DNA of 35,406 nucleotides from Sedimentisphaerales bacterium (GCA_016927855.1 JAFGLV010000011.1:1-35406), one strand, 5' to 3'; counted from the stretch's first letter, positions 7,841-17,306 are shown. The notes: generated from the sequence alone by a model not told the origin. Program-made: numbers and translations.

Positions 7841-7938
7841 GCGGTTGGGGTTGCGCCGCTCGTTAAGTGGCGCGGTTGGGTCTGTCGGCGCCGCCTGCCG
7901 CTGGTCGCAACCGTAACGAGCCGCGCAACCGCAACCGC
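7841..7938. repeat. Imperfect inverted repeat between oxidoreductase remnant and giant M56 gene
   Basis: GCGGTTGGGGTTGCGC (7841-7856) and GCGCAACCGCAACCGC (7923-7938) pair at 15 of 16 positions across a 66-base spacer that holds another partial copy (GGTCGCAACCGTAAC). The 272-base gap 7774-8045 has no gene. The stem could form at the 3' end of the giant gene's mRNA, but there is no U-run. Confidence 0.6.
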
Positions 7939-8045
7939 GTGACGCGTCGCCCAGGGCACGGCCTCTGCCCGACAGCCATGAGGTGAAATTGCGCCGATGC
8001 CAGGTGTGTTACGCAGGTTCCGCATTGCCTGCAGCACGCGAACGA

Positions 8046-11000
8046 TCAGTTGCCACGCTTCCACTGCCGATAATCTCGGGTATCACCGCCTGGGATGATG
8101 GCGGTCTCTTCGGGCTGGAGCGGCCACCGCGAGGCGAACGGGATCAAGTCGGACGCACCGATGCTGCTTTGGCGGGCAGGTGAGTCTGCCTGCAACGAGA
8201 AGTCTTTCGCCTCGACCGAGACGAATTGGGGATCGACGCGCCGCGTCTCGGAACGCCCATCCAATACGATCGTCCCGGCGGCGTTCGGATCGCGACGCCA
8301 CTGCATCTCCTCGTCGTTGGCCCAGAACAGGCAGCCTTGCGGCAAGACGGGATCGCCGGCTTTGGCATGGGGAGAATCGTCGGCGATGTTGCCGCCGGAA
8401 ATCGCGACGGGATTGGCGTAGAAGATGTTCACGCGCACGGCCGGCTGAGAGGCGCCGAGAATTTCCAGCCCTGAGCGCTCGTTCTGCGCGAAGGTGTTGC
8501 GCACGACGAGGTCCTCATTGCGGAACCAGCAGGACAGGCCGCACATCTCGTTGGCACAGAAGAGATTGTTGGCAATGACCGCCCTCGTCCGGCCGGAAGC
8601 GTAGATGCCTGAGCGGGCGTTGCCGAAGATGAGGTTAGACAGAATGTCCGGCGAAGCGTCGTCGTAGCGGATGCCGTGCCACGCGGCACCCGAAATCCGA
8701 CAGCGTTCGATCGCGACGTCGTCGTTGCCCGGCCGAATGCGGACGCCGGCGTAATGACAATTGCGGATATCGCAGTCGTGGAGGCGCACGCTGGAGGGAC
8801 GGTCTGCTGACCCTCCGATGGCAACGCCGGTACCCCAGGCGGCAGCTACGAGCGAATCGGCGATCTCGACATTGGACCCGTCGGCGATGTGAATGCCGTC
8901 GCCCACCGAGCCGAGCACGGCGCAGTCGATCACCCGCACGCCGGAGTCACGGATGCCCAGGACGGGAAGCGCCAAGAAACGACCCTCGATGCGCGTTCCG
9001 GGACACGAGAGTTTGACGTCACGAAGCACCACACCACGAGCACTGGTTACGAGCACCACTGGCTGGTTGAGCTGATCCTGATACGATGCGCGAATCTGCC
9101 CGGCGACCGCGCGGCGCTCGGTCTCATCGGCCGCGGTTGCCATGCGTTCCTGAAGGGCGTGTTCTATTTCTTGGGCCAGCGCCGCCGCGTCGACACGCGT
9201 CACAATCGTCGTCTGGTCCCAGCCGGCTCCTTGCAGGACCAACGGCTTGTCGATAACCAGTCGTTCTTCGAACACGCCGGCCGGCAGAGTGATGGTGTCA
9301 CCGGCATCCGCGGCGTCGATCTTCTCCTGAATCGGGCCGGGTACCCAGGTGGCCTGCGGCACTGGCGTCGCATCGGTCGGCAGCTCAAGCCAGATCGGGT
9401 CCGCATCGTCGTATGTGGAGGACGTGCCGAGAAAGGCGTGATTGCCGTTGGGGCTGATGTCGTGAACGATCTGGCCGGAACCTTCGTCGAAGGTCCAACA
9501 CGCCACGAGGTTCGGCTCGCTGCCTGTCACTGTGGTTGACCCACACTGCTTGATGTCCGCAATGGGCAACTCTCTGTTCCAGATGCGAACCTCCGCGATC
9601 CGGCCTTTGAAGGCCAGGCCACCGGGAATGGTACTGCCGCCGATGACCAACGGCCCGTCGCAAGGCGCATAGCCGTTCGGGTCATACTGCCAGGAATGAA
9701 AGTGCGACCAGCCAGGACGGTCAACCATCAACTGGTTCACGTAAAACGTATTCGTCTGCTCGGCGCTTCCGTCCTGCCGAACCGCAAACAAGGCCCCCGA
9801 GCCTCGGCTTATGAAACCCATGAACCCACCCGATTGCAGACGGACGAGGGGATACTGCGTGCGGGGCCAGACAAGGGGCCATTTCTCCGCCTCGATCCCG
9901 TCCGCATCCGTCTGGGCATCTGCGACAGGCTGCGTCTGGGGCGCCTCGTGGAGTTCCGCGCCCAGTCGCACGAGACTCATCACCGACCTGTGAAATTCCG
10001 CACGTGTTCCGAGCAGAGGCAGGTCCGATGGATCCGCCTGCGCCCAGACCTCAATGAAGAACGGCGGTTTGAACCGCAGCGACGTACTGGCCGGCACGAT
10101 CAGGCAATCATCGACGCCATCGAAGACCAGGGAGGACTGTCCCAGTGGACGGACGCCGGAAGCTGTGGCAGACTCGCTCCCCGCGCTGACGAAGCTTCGG
10201 TAGGTCTCCAGGGCCTCCGGCGTCAAGTCCGACTGTTTCGGCGCGATTCGTAATTCCAGCCCGGCGGACGCCACGTTCACGTTCAGCCTCGCGACGATCT
10301 CGCCGACCCAGATTCTGCCATCAGGCTGGACGCGTTTGTCCCGCGTCGCCAGACGTCCGGGCGAGCTGAGGTAGAAGGAGCAAACGTATACGCCGTTGGG
10401 AATGCTTGGGTAGGCCGGCACAGTGACGGTCCGAGTCATTGACTGGCCGCTGCGAAGCAGCGTCAGGCCGGTCATGTCGAATCCTTCGGGTGTGCCGGGA
10501 GGCTTTATCAGGTCCGTGTTGGCTCGGACCAAGTCGCCTCCGGCAGCCGGATACAGCGACAGAGGCGGGTTGTAGTAGTGAAACAACTCGACACCCATCT
10601 TGTCAGGATCGAAGATGTACAGATTGTCGGTGTCTCTGTTTCGCAGCGTGTAGGTGTATCGTACCGATGAGCCATCTTCCCGCGCCAGCGCCTCGACACG
10701 GTCCAGAGTCATGTTCAAGCCGGCGTGCAGCTTCCCGCTCGCGGTCAGAGCGTGAAGGACCCGGGGGTCCTCACGAACGTCCACATAGGACTCGCCTGAG
10801 TCGGACAGAAGCGCCCTGCGCTCGATGCAAAGGACATCGGGCGGCACAACAATGGCAGGACGGTAGATCAGCGGCGTGGTTCGCTCGGACATGTAGGAAG
10901 AGTAAGCCGTCCACAGCGATCCCAGGTAGCACCGTTGGCCGTCGGCCGTGACAACGAAGGGAGTGCCTTTCAGTGAGATACGGCTGGCTGGCTTGGTTTC

Positions 11001-14000
11001 CTTCAGATAGATGCAATGATTCGAATGGTCGTACATCTCGATGTCGTCGGAGGCAATCCACGGCTCCGGCTGCAACTCGAGTTCCGAAAGCGGTATTGCG
11101 TATGCGGTTTCCAGGTCGATGTTCTCATCGGCCAGCAAGTAGATGTTGATGCCAGTCGGCGCGATGCCTGAATCGTCCGCGGCGTCGGCTTGCGCGGCCG
11201 CGGTCGGTTTGAGGACTCTGATCTCGACAGGATTGCTCATAGGTCCGCCAGGCGAGCCAGAACTGCGCGCCAGGGCCACCCGGACGCTGTGCGTTCCCGC
11301 CGTCAACTCCAAGGGACGTTCGCGCGCTGCCCGGCGCATCCGCCAGGCGTAGAGACCGCCGGATCGCCCCACAACAATCGGGATGTTCCCTATCGTCACC
11401 CCGGGTGGCAGTTCCCGTCCAAAATCACCGAGCCCCAGGGACGGCCGATAATAGAACTGCCCATCCAGTTCGAGCTGGAGACCGAGGCCGATGTCTTCGG
11501 TGTAAACGCGAAACAGCTGCGACCCTCCGTTGTGTATGTCCAGCGTCAGCTCAAGCGGCCGGCCCGCGACGCCCTCGATCCGCTCCGGCCGCAGTCTCAG
11601 CACGACACCGTCGGCCGGCGAGCCCCAGGTATCGTCGGAGCCGACAGGCGCGTCGGCGATGCTGGCGGCTTGTTCCTGCGCCCACCATGTCTTGACTCGG
11701 GCTATGATCTCAGCTTGGGTCTGCTCGTCGGCGTTGCCCAAGTAGGCGTCGCGCTCTGTGCGAGGGTCGAACGTCGTGGTATTGTTGGGCAACCTCTGGC
11801 CCGCGACGTCCGCCAGGATTTCCAGCGCCACGTCGCAGTGGCACAGAACGTGGCCGCCATTTCGTACCAAGGTCCACGATCGTGTGGGCCGACGATCCGT
11901 CAACAATTGGATCAAACGCTCGATGACAATCTCACGGCCCGGCTCTCCTGGCGCCGCCATTTGTCTGAGCCGGCCGGCCGGATTGGGCTGGGATGAGTTC
12001 ACGTCGATCGTTGCCTGGCGGAGGACTCGGCATTTGTCCGGAATGGAGTAGGCCTGCACAGCGACGTCGCGCAGCGAATAGACAAGCTGTTCGACCTTCT
12101 GAGCCAAAGTGGCGACGTCCGCTGGCGTCAAAGCCAGAGGGAGGTCGGACAATCGCACCTGCTCTTCGGCCATCCGTTCCAACCGTGCGCTCAGGTCCGC
12201 GGCGCGCCGTCCCCACGGCGTGAAGGGAGCCAGACGCGCACCCGCGCCGAAACGACGGGCTGCCTCGGCTCGGTCCCCTCCTTCGTAGAGAAACCGGCAG
12301 GTGCTGGAGTACTCCTGGTAGGCGCGGTTATCGTCCTGACGCTTCTGCTCGTAGAGTTTCGCTGCCTGCTCGCGGTCCGGGCGCATCCGCAGGCGAAGGC
12401 TTTCATCTAACGGGCCCCACTCGACCTCGCTTTCAAAAGGCAGGATCTCGATCTCGACGGGATTGCTTCTTCTGAAGACGGGGGTCCCCATGATCGCGTA
12501 CTCATCAATGATCCGAACGCTGTGGTTGCCCGGCGTTAGTTCCGCAACACAGGTAGGGTCTTCGGTGCTCCGCCAAACGACGGAGTCCGACGTGCGTCCC
12601 AGGACAATGGGCACGTCGGCAATCGTCTCGCCGGCGGAGAGCTGTCTCCCGACGAGGTCGCGGCGGCCAGGCATACGCACATAGGTCTGCCCATCCAATT
12701 CGAGCTGGAGCCTGAGGCCCAAAGTCAGTGTGGGCCCTTCATTTTGCAGGTCCAGAGCGAGTTGAAGAGGTTGACCTTCTGTGCCAACCAGCCGTTCCGG
12801 GCGCAAACGCAGGCGAACGCCGTCGTCTGACCTGCCCCAACCGTCATCTTCACCGACGAGGGCGCCTCCGCCGGCGCCACCCTCGGCGAGTAGCGCAGCC
12901 GTCTGGCTCGTGTACTCGATCCAGATGCCACCGTCGTCACCAGGATCGATAGACAGGACAGTCAGGTCGTAAGTGCTGCCTTCGGCTGTCGTGACCTGAT
13001 AGGAGGCCGGGGCGTCGATGTAGTAGCCCGTGAAGCCATCGCCGGCACCATCCGGAGTCAGCGCTTCAAGGCCTTCTTCGGTGCGACGCTGCAAGGTAGC
13101 GCCGCGCATGCAGAGCAGACTGCTTCTGTTGCGAGCGTATTCATAAACGATGTCTCCTTGGCCCAGCCGCTCGAAATAGCCCTCATCCGAATTGAACGGC
13201 TCGATGGAGAGCAACTGCCCCGTCGCCAGATCGAGAACCACATTCGCCTCCGGCGTCTCACAATCGGGCAGATAGACCCGATGCGACTGTGACGCGATGC
13301 TTGGCGGGAGCCGTCCGGGCAGTCGCAGGTCCTGCCGGACAGTCCGGCCCGGGCCCAGATGGACGGGGACCAGATCCGCTTCCGACGAGATGTTCGGGTG
13401 TGACGCTTTGATGTGCCAGTCGCCGGGCGGCAGGCCGGTCATGCGGTAGCGCCCTTGCGAATCGGTCACAGCCGGCGTATAGCCTTCGCTCCCGAACGGT
13501 CCCCACGCGCTGAGGTTGGCGTTCGTTATCTTCCAGGTGAACGCCACTTTGGCGCCGCCAACGAATCGGCCGCCCGTGTCGCGTACCTGGCCCTCGATTG
13601 CGCACGTTGACTTCGATAGATCGATCAAGGCATCGGTGATTTCCTCGGCTTCATCCAGCTCGATAGTGACTGCCCCGAGTACATCCTCTACCGGTGCCGA
13701 AGGCCACCGCTGCCCCGGCTGCCGAAACGCCTGCCATCTGCCGCTATCCACTTCGCTAGCTAAAGGGCCGCTCCACGGATAGTACAGCAGGTGGATACCC
13801 GGCGGCACGCTGTCGATTCGGAAATGGCCCGATGCGTCTGTGATGGCGCGCAGATGATTTGACGTCACTCCTCCGCCATCAGTTCTTGTGGTCGTCAACG
13901 ACAACGGAGCGCCTGCCAGCGGCAAGCCATCCGGTCCCAATACGGTTCCTTCGATGGCTCCGGTCCGTCGCAACGTGAATGTCAGACCTTCGGGCCAGTA

Positions 14001-16790
14001 GGAGCCGTCCGTGCGGCGTCCGAGGTCGATGGAATCGTACGTACAATAGCCGGCGGCCTCAATGGTGAGATTGATGTGCTCGCCCGGATCGACGGGCGGT
14101 ACGGCGAAGTGCCCTTCGCTGTCGGTGGTGATTTGCCCCAGGCTCACAGCTTTCCTCTCGACCGCATCCCATCCCTGGAAGTCTAAGGCTGCCCCAACGA
14201 TGGGGTTGCCCTGGCTGTCTACGACCCGCCCACTGGGAGCGCCGGACGCGTCCTGACGCCGCATCGCGCTGCGGCGCCTCTGCTCGAACCGCGGCGAGCG
14301 TTCGAACGTCAGCCAGTCAGTGACAAACTCCCGCGCATAGAACTCGTGAATCGGGGGTCGCTCGCGGGCCGCTTGAACCGAAGGCTTGAACACGAGTCGC
14401 CAGCGTCTGTCCCCCACGGTGTCCCAGTCGAGCCCCGGAACATCCCGGTCGCACCAGCAAGCGTACGGTATCGAGCCGGCCACCTTGGCCAACTGCCCGG
14501 CCGGGTGCAACTGCTCGCTGCCTTCGGCCTGTGCGTACATGTCAAAGGCCAGATCGAACGGCAGGGTGCCGGCGCGAAGGCCCAGCAGCATATCGGCCAA
14601 ATGCAGTTCCGACGTGTCATCCGTGAAGAACACCTCGACCTTGCTGCGCAGAATGGCCTCCCACCCCTCCTCATAGACCGGACGATAGTAGTCAGCCGGG
14701 ATCTGCTCGACGACCTCGAATTCGACGGGATCGGTCAACAACCGGTCGAAATGGACCGGGTTGTCGGGATCGTTCGGATCAAAGACATCGAGCCCCCTCC
14801 ATCCGTAGGCTATCGCATGTTTGCCCAGCGGCAAGCGGAAGTCGGCTCTACGAATGTTGAGTTGATCGGGAAGATCCAGGGCCGAACCGATGTTGCCGAA
14901 CAGACCAAAGCCCAACCGGCACTCGTATTCGATTCCATCGATCAGCACGAAGAACACCTCCCTGTCCGTAAGGTGTTCGATTTCATCGAGATTCGGCTTC
15001 CACCGCCCGCCTGCACTCTGGAAGTAAACCCGAATGGGCTCGCCCACCTCGTAGTAGGTCTGGGCCGCCAGCGTCGGTAGCGGCATACGGTCGCGTATCA
15101 GGGCACGGCGCAAGGCGAGTTGGGATTCCTCCGTCCAGGTCTCCGGCAATGCCGCCGCCACATCGGCCGGTGAGCCGCCGCCGGGCCGGACGAATCGCAG
15201 AATCTCGCTGCGAATTTGTGCACGCGCCAGACCCAGATCGCCAAGCATCTGATACCCGGCGCCCTGCTCTGTGCCGGCCAAGGCCAGGAGAATATGCTCG
15301 GTACCAACGTAGCTGTGTCCAAGGGCCTTGGCTTCTTCTGCGGCGCTGTCGAGCAACTGCTGAGCCCGAGGTGTCAGTCGCAGAGGACGCTGTCTGGATG
15401 CTTCATCGCCGGGCTGAACGAGCTTCTCGACTTCGGAGCGCAAGTCAGCGATACCCACGCCCAGACTCCAAAGCACCTTGGTGCTGACGGCGTCCTCCTG
15501 GCGTGCCAGTGCCAGCAGGATGTGCTCGGTGCCGATGTAGTCGTGGTTCAGAGCGCGGGCTTCTTCCTCAGCCAGGACTGTGACACTGCGGGCTCGCTCT
15601 GTGAGCGTGCGAGCCTTGGCCATCGGCAGCAGGACCGCCGCAACCACCAGCAGCACAGCCATACCGAGCAGGCTCAGCTTCGCGGTCTTGGGGATCGGGC
15701 GGGTAAGCATGTGTCTGATGCGGCTGCGCAGAGCGCTTCTGGATTCGACCACACCGATCAGACGCAGGCTCAAAGCCGGACGACGGCGAAAGGCCAGCTT
15801 GGCAATGTGGAGCAGGGTCTCGGGGTACTGCTCGGCCGATTCGCCCAGCGCCACCAGCACGGCCTCATCCACAGCCTTCTCGCGGACGCGACGAATCATC
15901 GCGTTGGCCAGCCACAACAGCGGATTGTAGAAGTACACCACTTGCAGGAGCGTTTGGAAGAGGTTCACCCAGAGGTCTCCCCGCTTGATATGGGCCAACT
16001 CGTGCAGCAACACCGCCTCCAGGTCGCGCGGACGCAGTTTCGGGAGAAGGTCTCGAGGAATGAGGATCACAGGATGCAGCAACCCACACACCGCCGGGCT
16101 TGTCGCGTTGGCAGAGATGCGCACGCCAAGTGCATCCGCGAGACCCAGACGCGCGCGGCACACGTCGAGCGCCAGCCGCAGCGAATCCGACGCCGGATCG
16201 GCCTGAGCGACGAGACCTCGGACAAACACCGCGCGCTGGAGAAGCAGCAGCAACAGCGCGCCGGCTACCGTCGCCCAAACAAGCAAAGCGAGTCCTTGCC
16301 AGGTCAGCCCAGGCGAGGGCTCCGCCGCGACGGTTGGCACAGCCGGCGCGGTTCCGGCTGGTTCCGTCGGTGCGCGGGCTTCCGTGGGCCCAGGCGGCGG
16401 AGCGGATTGGCGCACAACATCTGGCCAGTCCTGCGGCAAGTTACGCTGAGGCTGCACAACAGGCCGCGACGGCAACGGCACGAACGGCAGCGGAGCCGGC
16501 TCGCGCGGAGGCTCGACGCGTTCTTCGAGAGCCACCGTCGGGACGTCCAGGGTCTGACCCACCCAGGAGCCCACACTCAGCGGCGACCACAACGACGGAG
16601 GCAACAGAAGCTTGACCAGCACCAGCAGCCAGATCCAATACCGAAAGACCGCCCGGACCTTGCGACGCAACGCCAGATCGACCAGCAGCAGGATCAAGAT
16701 TAACACGCTCGATTGAATCAACATCGGCAAGGCAAACGTTGCGAAGCCTTGTCCGGCTGAATTGATGGTCTGCACGATTGCGTTCATCAT
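8046..16790 (-). CDS. Giant M56 (BlaR1-type) peptidase with Clp-N repeats, carboxypeptidase-regulatory-like, LamG-like and beta-helix domains
   Basis: A single uninterrupted 2914-aa frame. Residues 1-391 are a full BlaR1-type M56 module: membrane segments about 21-41, 49-66, 162-185 and 371-391, a proline-rich loop 91-160, zinc motif HELAHIKRGD (263 on), and YFYNPLLWLANA. Two Clp-N (ClpA/ClpC N-domain) repeats follow, about 395-460 and 471-536, with the hallmarks ALNHDYIGTEHILLAL and ALGHSYVGTEHILLAL. Next come an unassigned region (551-841), three carboxypeptidase-regulatory-like beta domains (851-1156), and a duplicated unit beginning LRLRPER (about 1321-1451 and 1729-1861). Then a LamG-like domain (2218-2466: SLVFDGVDDCLIV, EVRIWNRELP, WTFDEGSGQ) and a parallel beta-helix (2481-2876: DAGDTITLPAGVFEERL). 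Start: GGAG lies 5 bases before ATG 16790; ATG 16787 is also possible, and the frame extends to a GTG at 16817. It follows blaI (16859-17242) and is presumably regulated with it. Family BlaR1 proteins are about 300-700 aa. The signal sensed is unknown. Confidence 0.9.
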   Translation of the reverse strand: MMNAIVQTINSAGQGFATFALPMLIQSSVLILILLLVDLALRRKVRAVFRYWIWLLVLVKLLLPPSLWSPLSVGSWVGQTLDVPTVALEERVEPPREPAPLPFVPLPSRPVVQPQRNLPQDWPDVVRQSAPPPGPTEARAPTEPAGTAPAVPTVAAEPSPGLTWQGLALLVWATVAGALLLLLLQRAVFVRGLVAQADPASDSLRLALDVCRARLGLADALGVRISANATSPAVCGLLHPVILIPRDLLPKLRPRDLEAVLLHELAHIKRGDLWVNLFQTLLQVVYFYNPLLWLANAMIRRVREKAVDEAVLVALGESAEQYPETLLHIAKLAFRRRPALSLRLIGVVESRSALRSRIRHMLTRPIPKTAKLSLLGMAVLLVVAAVLLPMAKARTLTERARSVTVLAEEEARALNHDYIGTEHILLALARQEDAVSTKVLWSLGVGIADLRSEVEKLVQPGDEASRQRPLRLTPRAQQLLDSAAEEAKALGHSYVGTEHILLALAGTEQGAGYQMLGDLGLARAQIRSEILRFVRPGGGSPADVAAALPETWTEESQLALRRALIRDRMPLPTLAAQTYYEVGEPIRVYFQSAGGRWKPNLDEIEHLTDREVFFVLIDGIEYECRLGFGLFGNIGSALDLPDQLNIRRADFRLPLGKHAIAYGWRGLDVFDPNDPDNPVHFDRLLTDPVEFEVVEQIPADYYRPVYEEGWEAILRSKVEVFFTDDTSELHLADMLLGLRAGTLPFDLAFDMYAQAEGSEQLHPAGQLAKVAGSIPYACWCDRDVPGLDWDTVGDRRWRLVFKPSVQAARERPPIHEFYAREFVTDWLTFERSPRFEQRRRSAMRRQDASGAPSGRVVDSQGNPIVGAALDFQGWDAVERKAVSLGQITTDSEGHFAVPPVDPGEHINLTIEAAGYCTYDSIDLGRRTDGSYWPEGLTFTLRRTGAIEGTVLGPDGLPLAGAPLSLTTTRTDGGGVTSNHLRAITDASGHFRIDSVPPGIHLLYYPWSGPLASEVDSGRWQAFRQPGQRWPSAPVEDVLGAVTIELDEAEEITDALIDLSKSTCAIEGQVRDTGGRFVGGAKVAFTWKITNANLSAWGPFGSEGYTPAVTDSQGRYRMTGLPPGDWHIKASHPNISSEADLVPVHLGPGRTVRQDLRLPGRLPPSIASQSHRVYLPDCETPEANVVLDLATGQLLSIEPFNSDEGYFERLGQGDIVYEYARNRSSLLCMRGATLQRRTEEGLEALTPDGAGDGFTGYYIDAPASYQVTTAEGSTYDLTVLSIDPGDDGGIWIEYTSQTAALLAEGGAGGGALVGEDDGWGRSDDGVRLRLRPERLVGTEGQPLQLALDLQNEGPTLTLGLRLQLELDGQTYVRMPGRRDLVGRQLSAGETIADVPIVLGRTSDSVVWRSTEDPTCVAELTPGNHSVRIIDEYAIMGTPVFRRSNPVEIEILPFESEVEWGPLDESLRLRMRPDREQAAKLYEQKRQDDNRAYQEYSSTCRFLYEGGDRAEAARRFGAGARLAPFTPWGRRAADLSARLERMAEEQVRLSDLPLALTPADVATLAQKVEQLVYSLRDVAVQAYSIPDKCRVLRQATIDVNSSQPNPAGRLRQMAAPGEPGREIVIERLIQLLTDRRPTRSWTLVRNGGHVLCHCDVALEILADVAGQRLPNNTTTFDPRTERDAYLGNADEQTQAEIIARVKTWWAQEQAASIADAPVGSDDTWGSPADGVVLRLRPERIEGVAGRPLELTLDIHNGGSQLFRVYTEDIGLGLQLELDGQFYYRPSLGLGDFGRELPPGVTIGNIPIVVGRSGGLYAWRMRRAARERPLELTAGTHSVRVALARSSGSPGGPMSNPVEIRVLKPTAAAQADAADDSGIAPTGINIYLLADENIDLETAYAIPLSELELQPEPWIASDDIEMYDHSNHCIYLKETKPASRISLKGTPFVVTADGQRCYLGSLWTAYSSYMSERTTPLIYRPAIVVPPDVLCIERRALLSDSGESYVDVREDPRVLHALTASGKLHAGLNMTLDRVEALAREDGSSVRYTYTLRNRDTDNLYIFDPDKMGVELFHYYNPPLSLYPAAGGDLVRANTDLIKPPGTPEGFDMTGLTLLRSGQSMTRTVTVPAYPSIPNGVYVCSFYLSSPGRLATRDKRVQPDGRIWVGEIVARLNVNVASAGLELRIAPKQSDLTPEALETYRSFVSAGSESATASGVRPLGQSSLVFDGVDDCLIVPASTSLRFKPPFFIEVWAQADPSDLPLLGTRAEFHRSVMSLVRLGAELHEAPQTQPVADAQTDADGIEAEKWPLVWPRTQYPLVRLQSGGFMGFISRGSGALFAVRQDGSAEQTNTFYVNQLMVDRPGWSHFHSWQYDPNGYAPCDGPLVIGGSTIPGGLAFKGRIAEVRIWNRELPIADIKQCGSTTVTGSEPNLVACWTFDEGSGQIVHDISPNGNHAFLGTSSTYDDADPIWLELPTDATPVPQATWVPGPIQEKIDAADAGDTITLPAGVFEERLVIDKPLVLQGAGWDQTTIVTRVDAAALAQEIEHALQERMATAADETERRAVAGQIRASYQDQLNQPVVLVTSARGVVLRDVKLSCPGTRIEGRFLALPVLGIRDSGVRVIDCAVLGSVGDGIHIADGSNVEIADSLVAAAWGTGVAIGGSADRPSSVRLHDCDIRNCHYAGVRIRPGNDDVAIERCRISGAAWHGIRYDDASPDILSNLIFGNARSGIYASGRTRAVIANNLFCANEMCGLSCWFRNEDLVVRNTFAQNERSGLEILGASQPAVRVNIFYANPVAISGGNIADDSPHAKAGDPVLPQGCLFWANDEEMQWRRDPNAAGTIVLDGRSETRRVDPQFVSVEAKDFSLQADSPARQSSIGASDLIPFASRWPLQPEETAIIPGGDTRDYRQWKRGN

Positions 16791-16858
16791 GACATCTCCG
16801 CTATCGGTAACACTCACTTGGACCTTCCGTTACGGCAGAGATACAAGGTGCTGCCTTT

Positions 16859-17242
16859 CTACGGCTGACGGCGCCGCCTGCGGATAAGCGCTTCCAGCTC
16901 GTCCAACTCCGTGTCCGACAGCGCATTGCTGTCGAACATGAACTGCATCATCGGGGTAAACGCACCGCCGAAGGCTCGCGCCAGCGTCTTAGTCAACTCC
17001 CCCTTCTGTGCCTGGCGGCGCGTGATCGCGGCGCTGTAAAGGATCAGGTTGCGGATGCGCTGGGTGGTGAGCAAGCCTTTGCCGACCATGCGGTCCATCA
17101 GAGTCTTGACGGTGCTGTACGTCCACTTCTTGCGGTCGGCAAGCTGCTCCTGCACCGTCGGGGCCGCACACGGCTGATGCTCCCAAACGACCTGGATAAT
17201 CTCCCACTCCGCCTCCGTCAGCTCGTGGTTCTTCGTCGCCAT
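16859..17242 (-). CDS. BlaI/MecI/CopY-family transcriptional repressor
   Basis: Complete BlaI-type repressor of 127 aa, a normal family length (about 120-130). It starts MATKNHELTEAEWEIIQVVW, followed by the winged helix with the recognition part YSTVKTLMDRMVGKGLL (about 42-58) and a C-terminal dimerisation helix set. The start is fixed by AGGAGG 6 bases before ATG 17242; the frame extends further upstream but that part is low-quality, non-homologous sequence. It lies 68 bases before the giant M56 gene and in the same direction, the usual repressor-sensor order. Over the shared part it resembles the truncated BlaI at 1-327, so the two are paralogues. BlaI proteins bind TACA-N2-TGTA dyads, and one stands just upstream at 17281-17290, pointing to autoregulation. 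Confidence 0.93.
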   Translation of the reverse strand: MATKNHELTEAEWEIIQVVWEHQPCAAPTVQEQLADRKKWTYSTVKTLMDRMVGKGLLTTQRIRNLILYSAAITRRQAQKGELTKTLARAFGGAFTPMMQFMFDSNALSDTELDELEALIRRRRRQP

Positions 17243-17278
17243 GCAAACCTCCTTTCGCTTTAACGCTGACGAGCTTAC

Positions 17279-17306
17279 TCTACAGTTGTAAAGAATACAA
17301 GCCCAA
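17279..17306 (-). promoter_or_regulatory. Putative promoter with BlaI/MecI-type operator for the blaI-M56 operon
   Basis: On the minus strand TTGGGC (17301-17306) is 16 bases from TGTAGA (17279-17284). Overlapping this -10 is TACAGTTGTA (17281-17290), a TACA-N2-TGTA dyad of the same form as the known mec/bla operator core TACATATGTA. The -35/-10 match is weak; the dyad is the stronger part. Confidence 0.5.

Noticed and set aside
15216..16703. 495-aa open frame on the plus strand
   Set aside because: Antisense to the M56 and Clp-N part of the giant gene; Gln/Arg-rich composition typical of a shadow frame.
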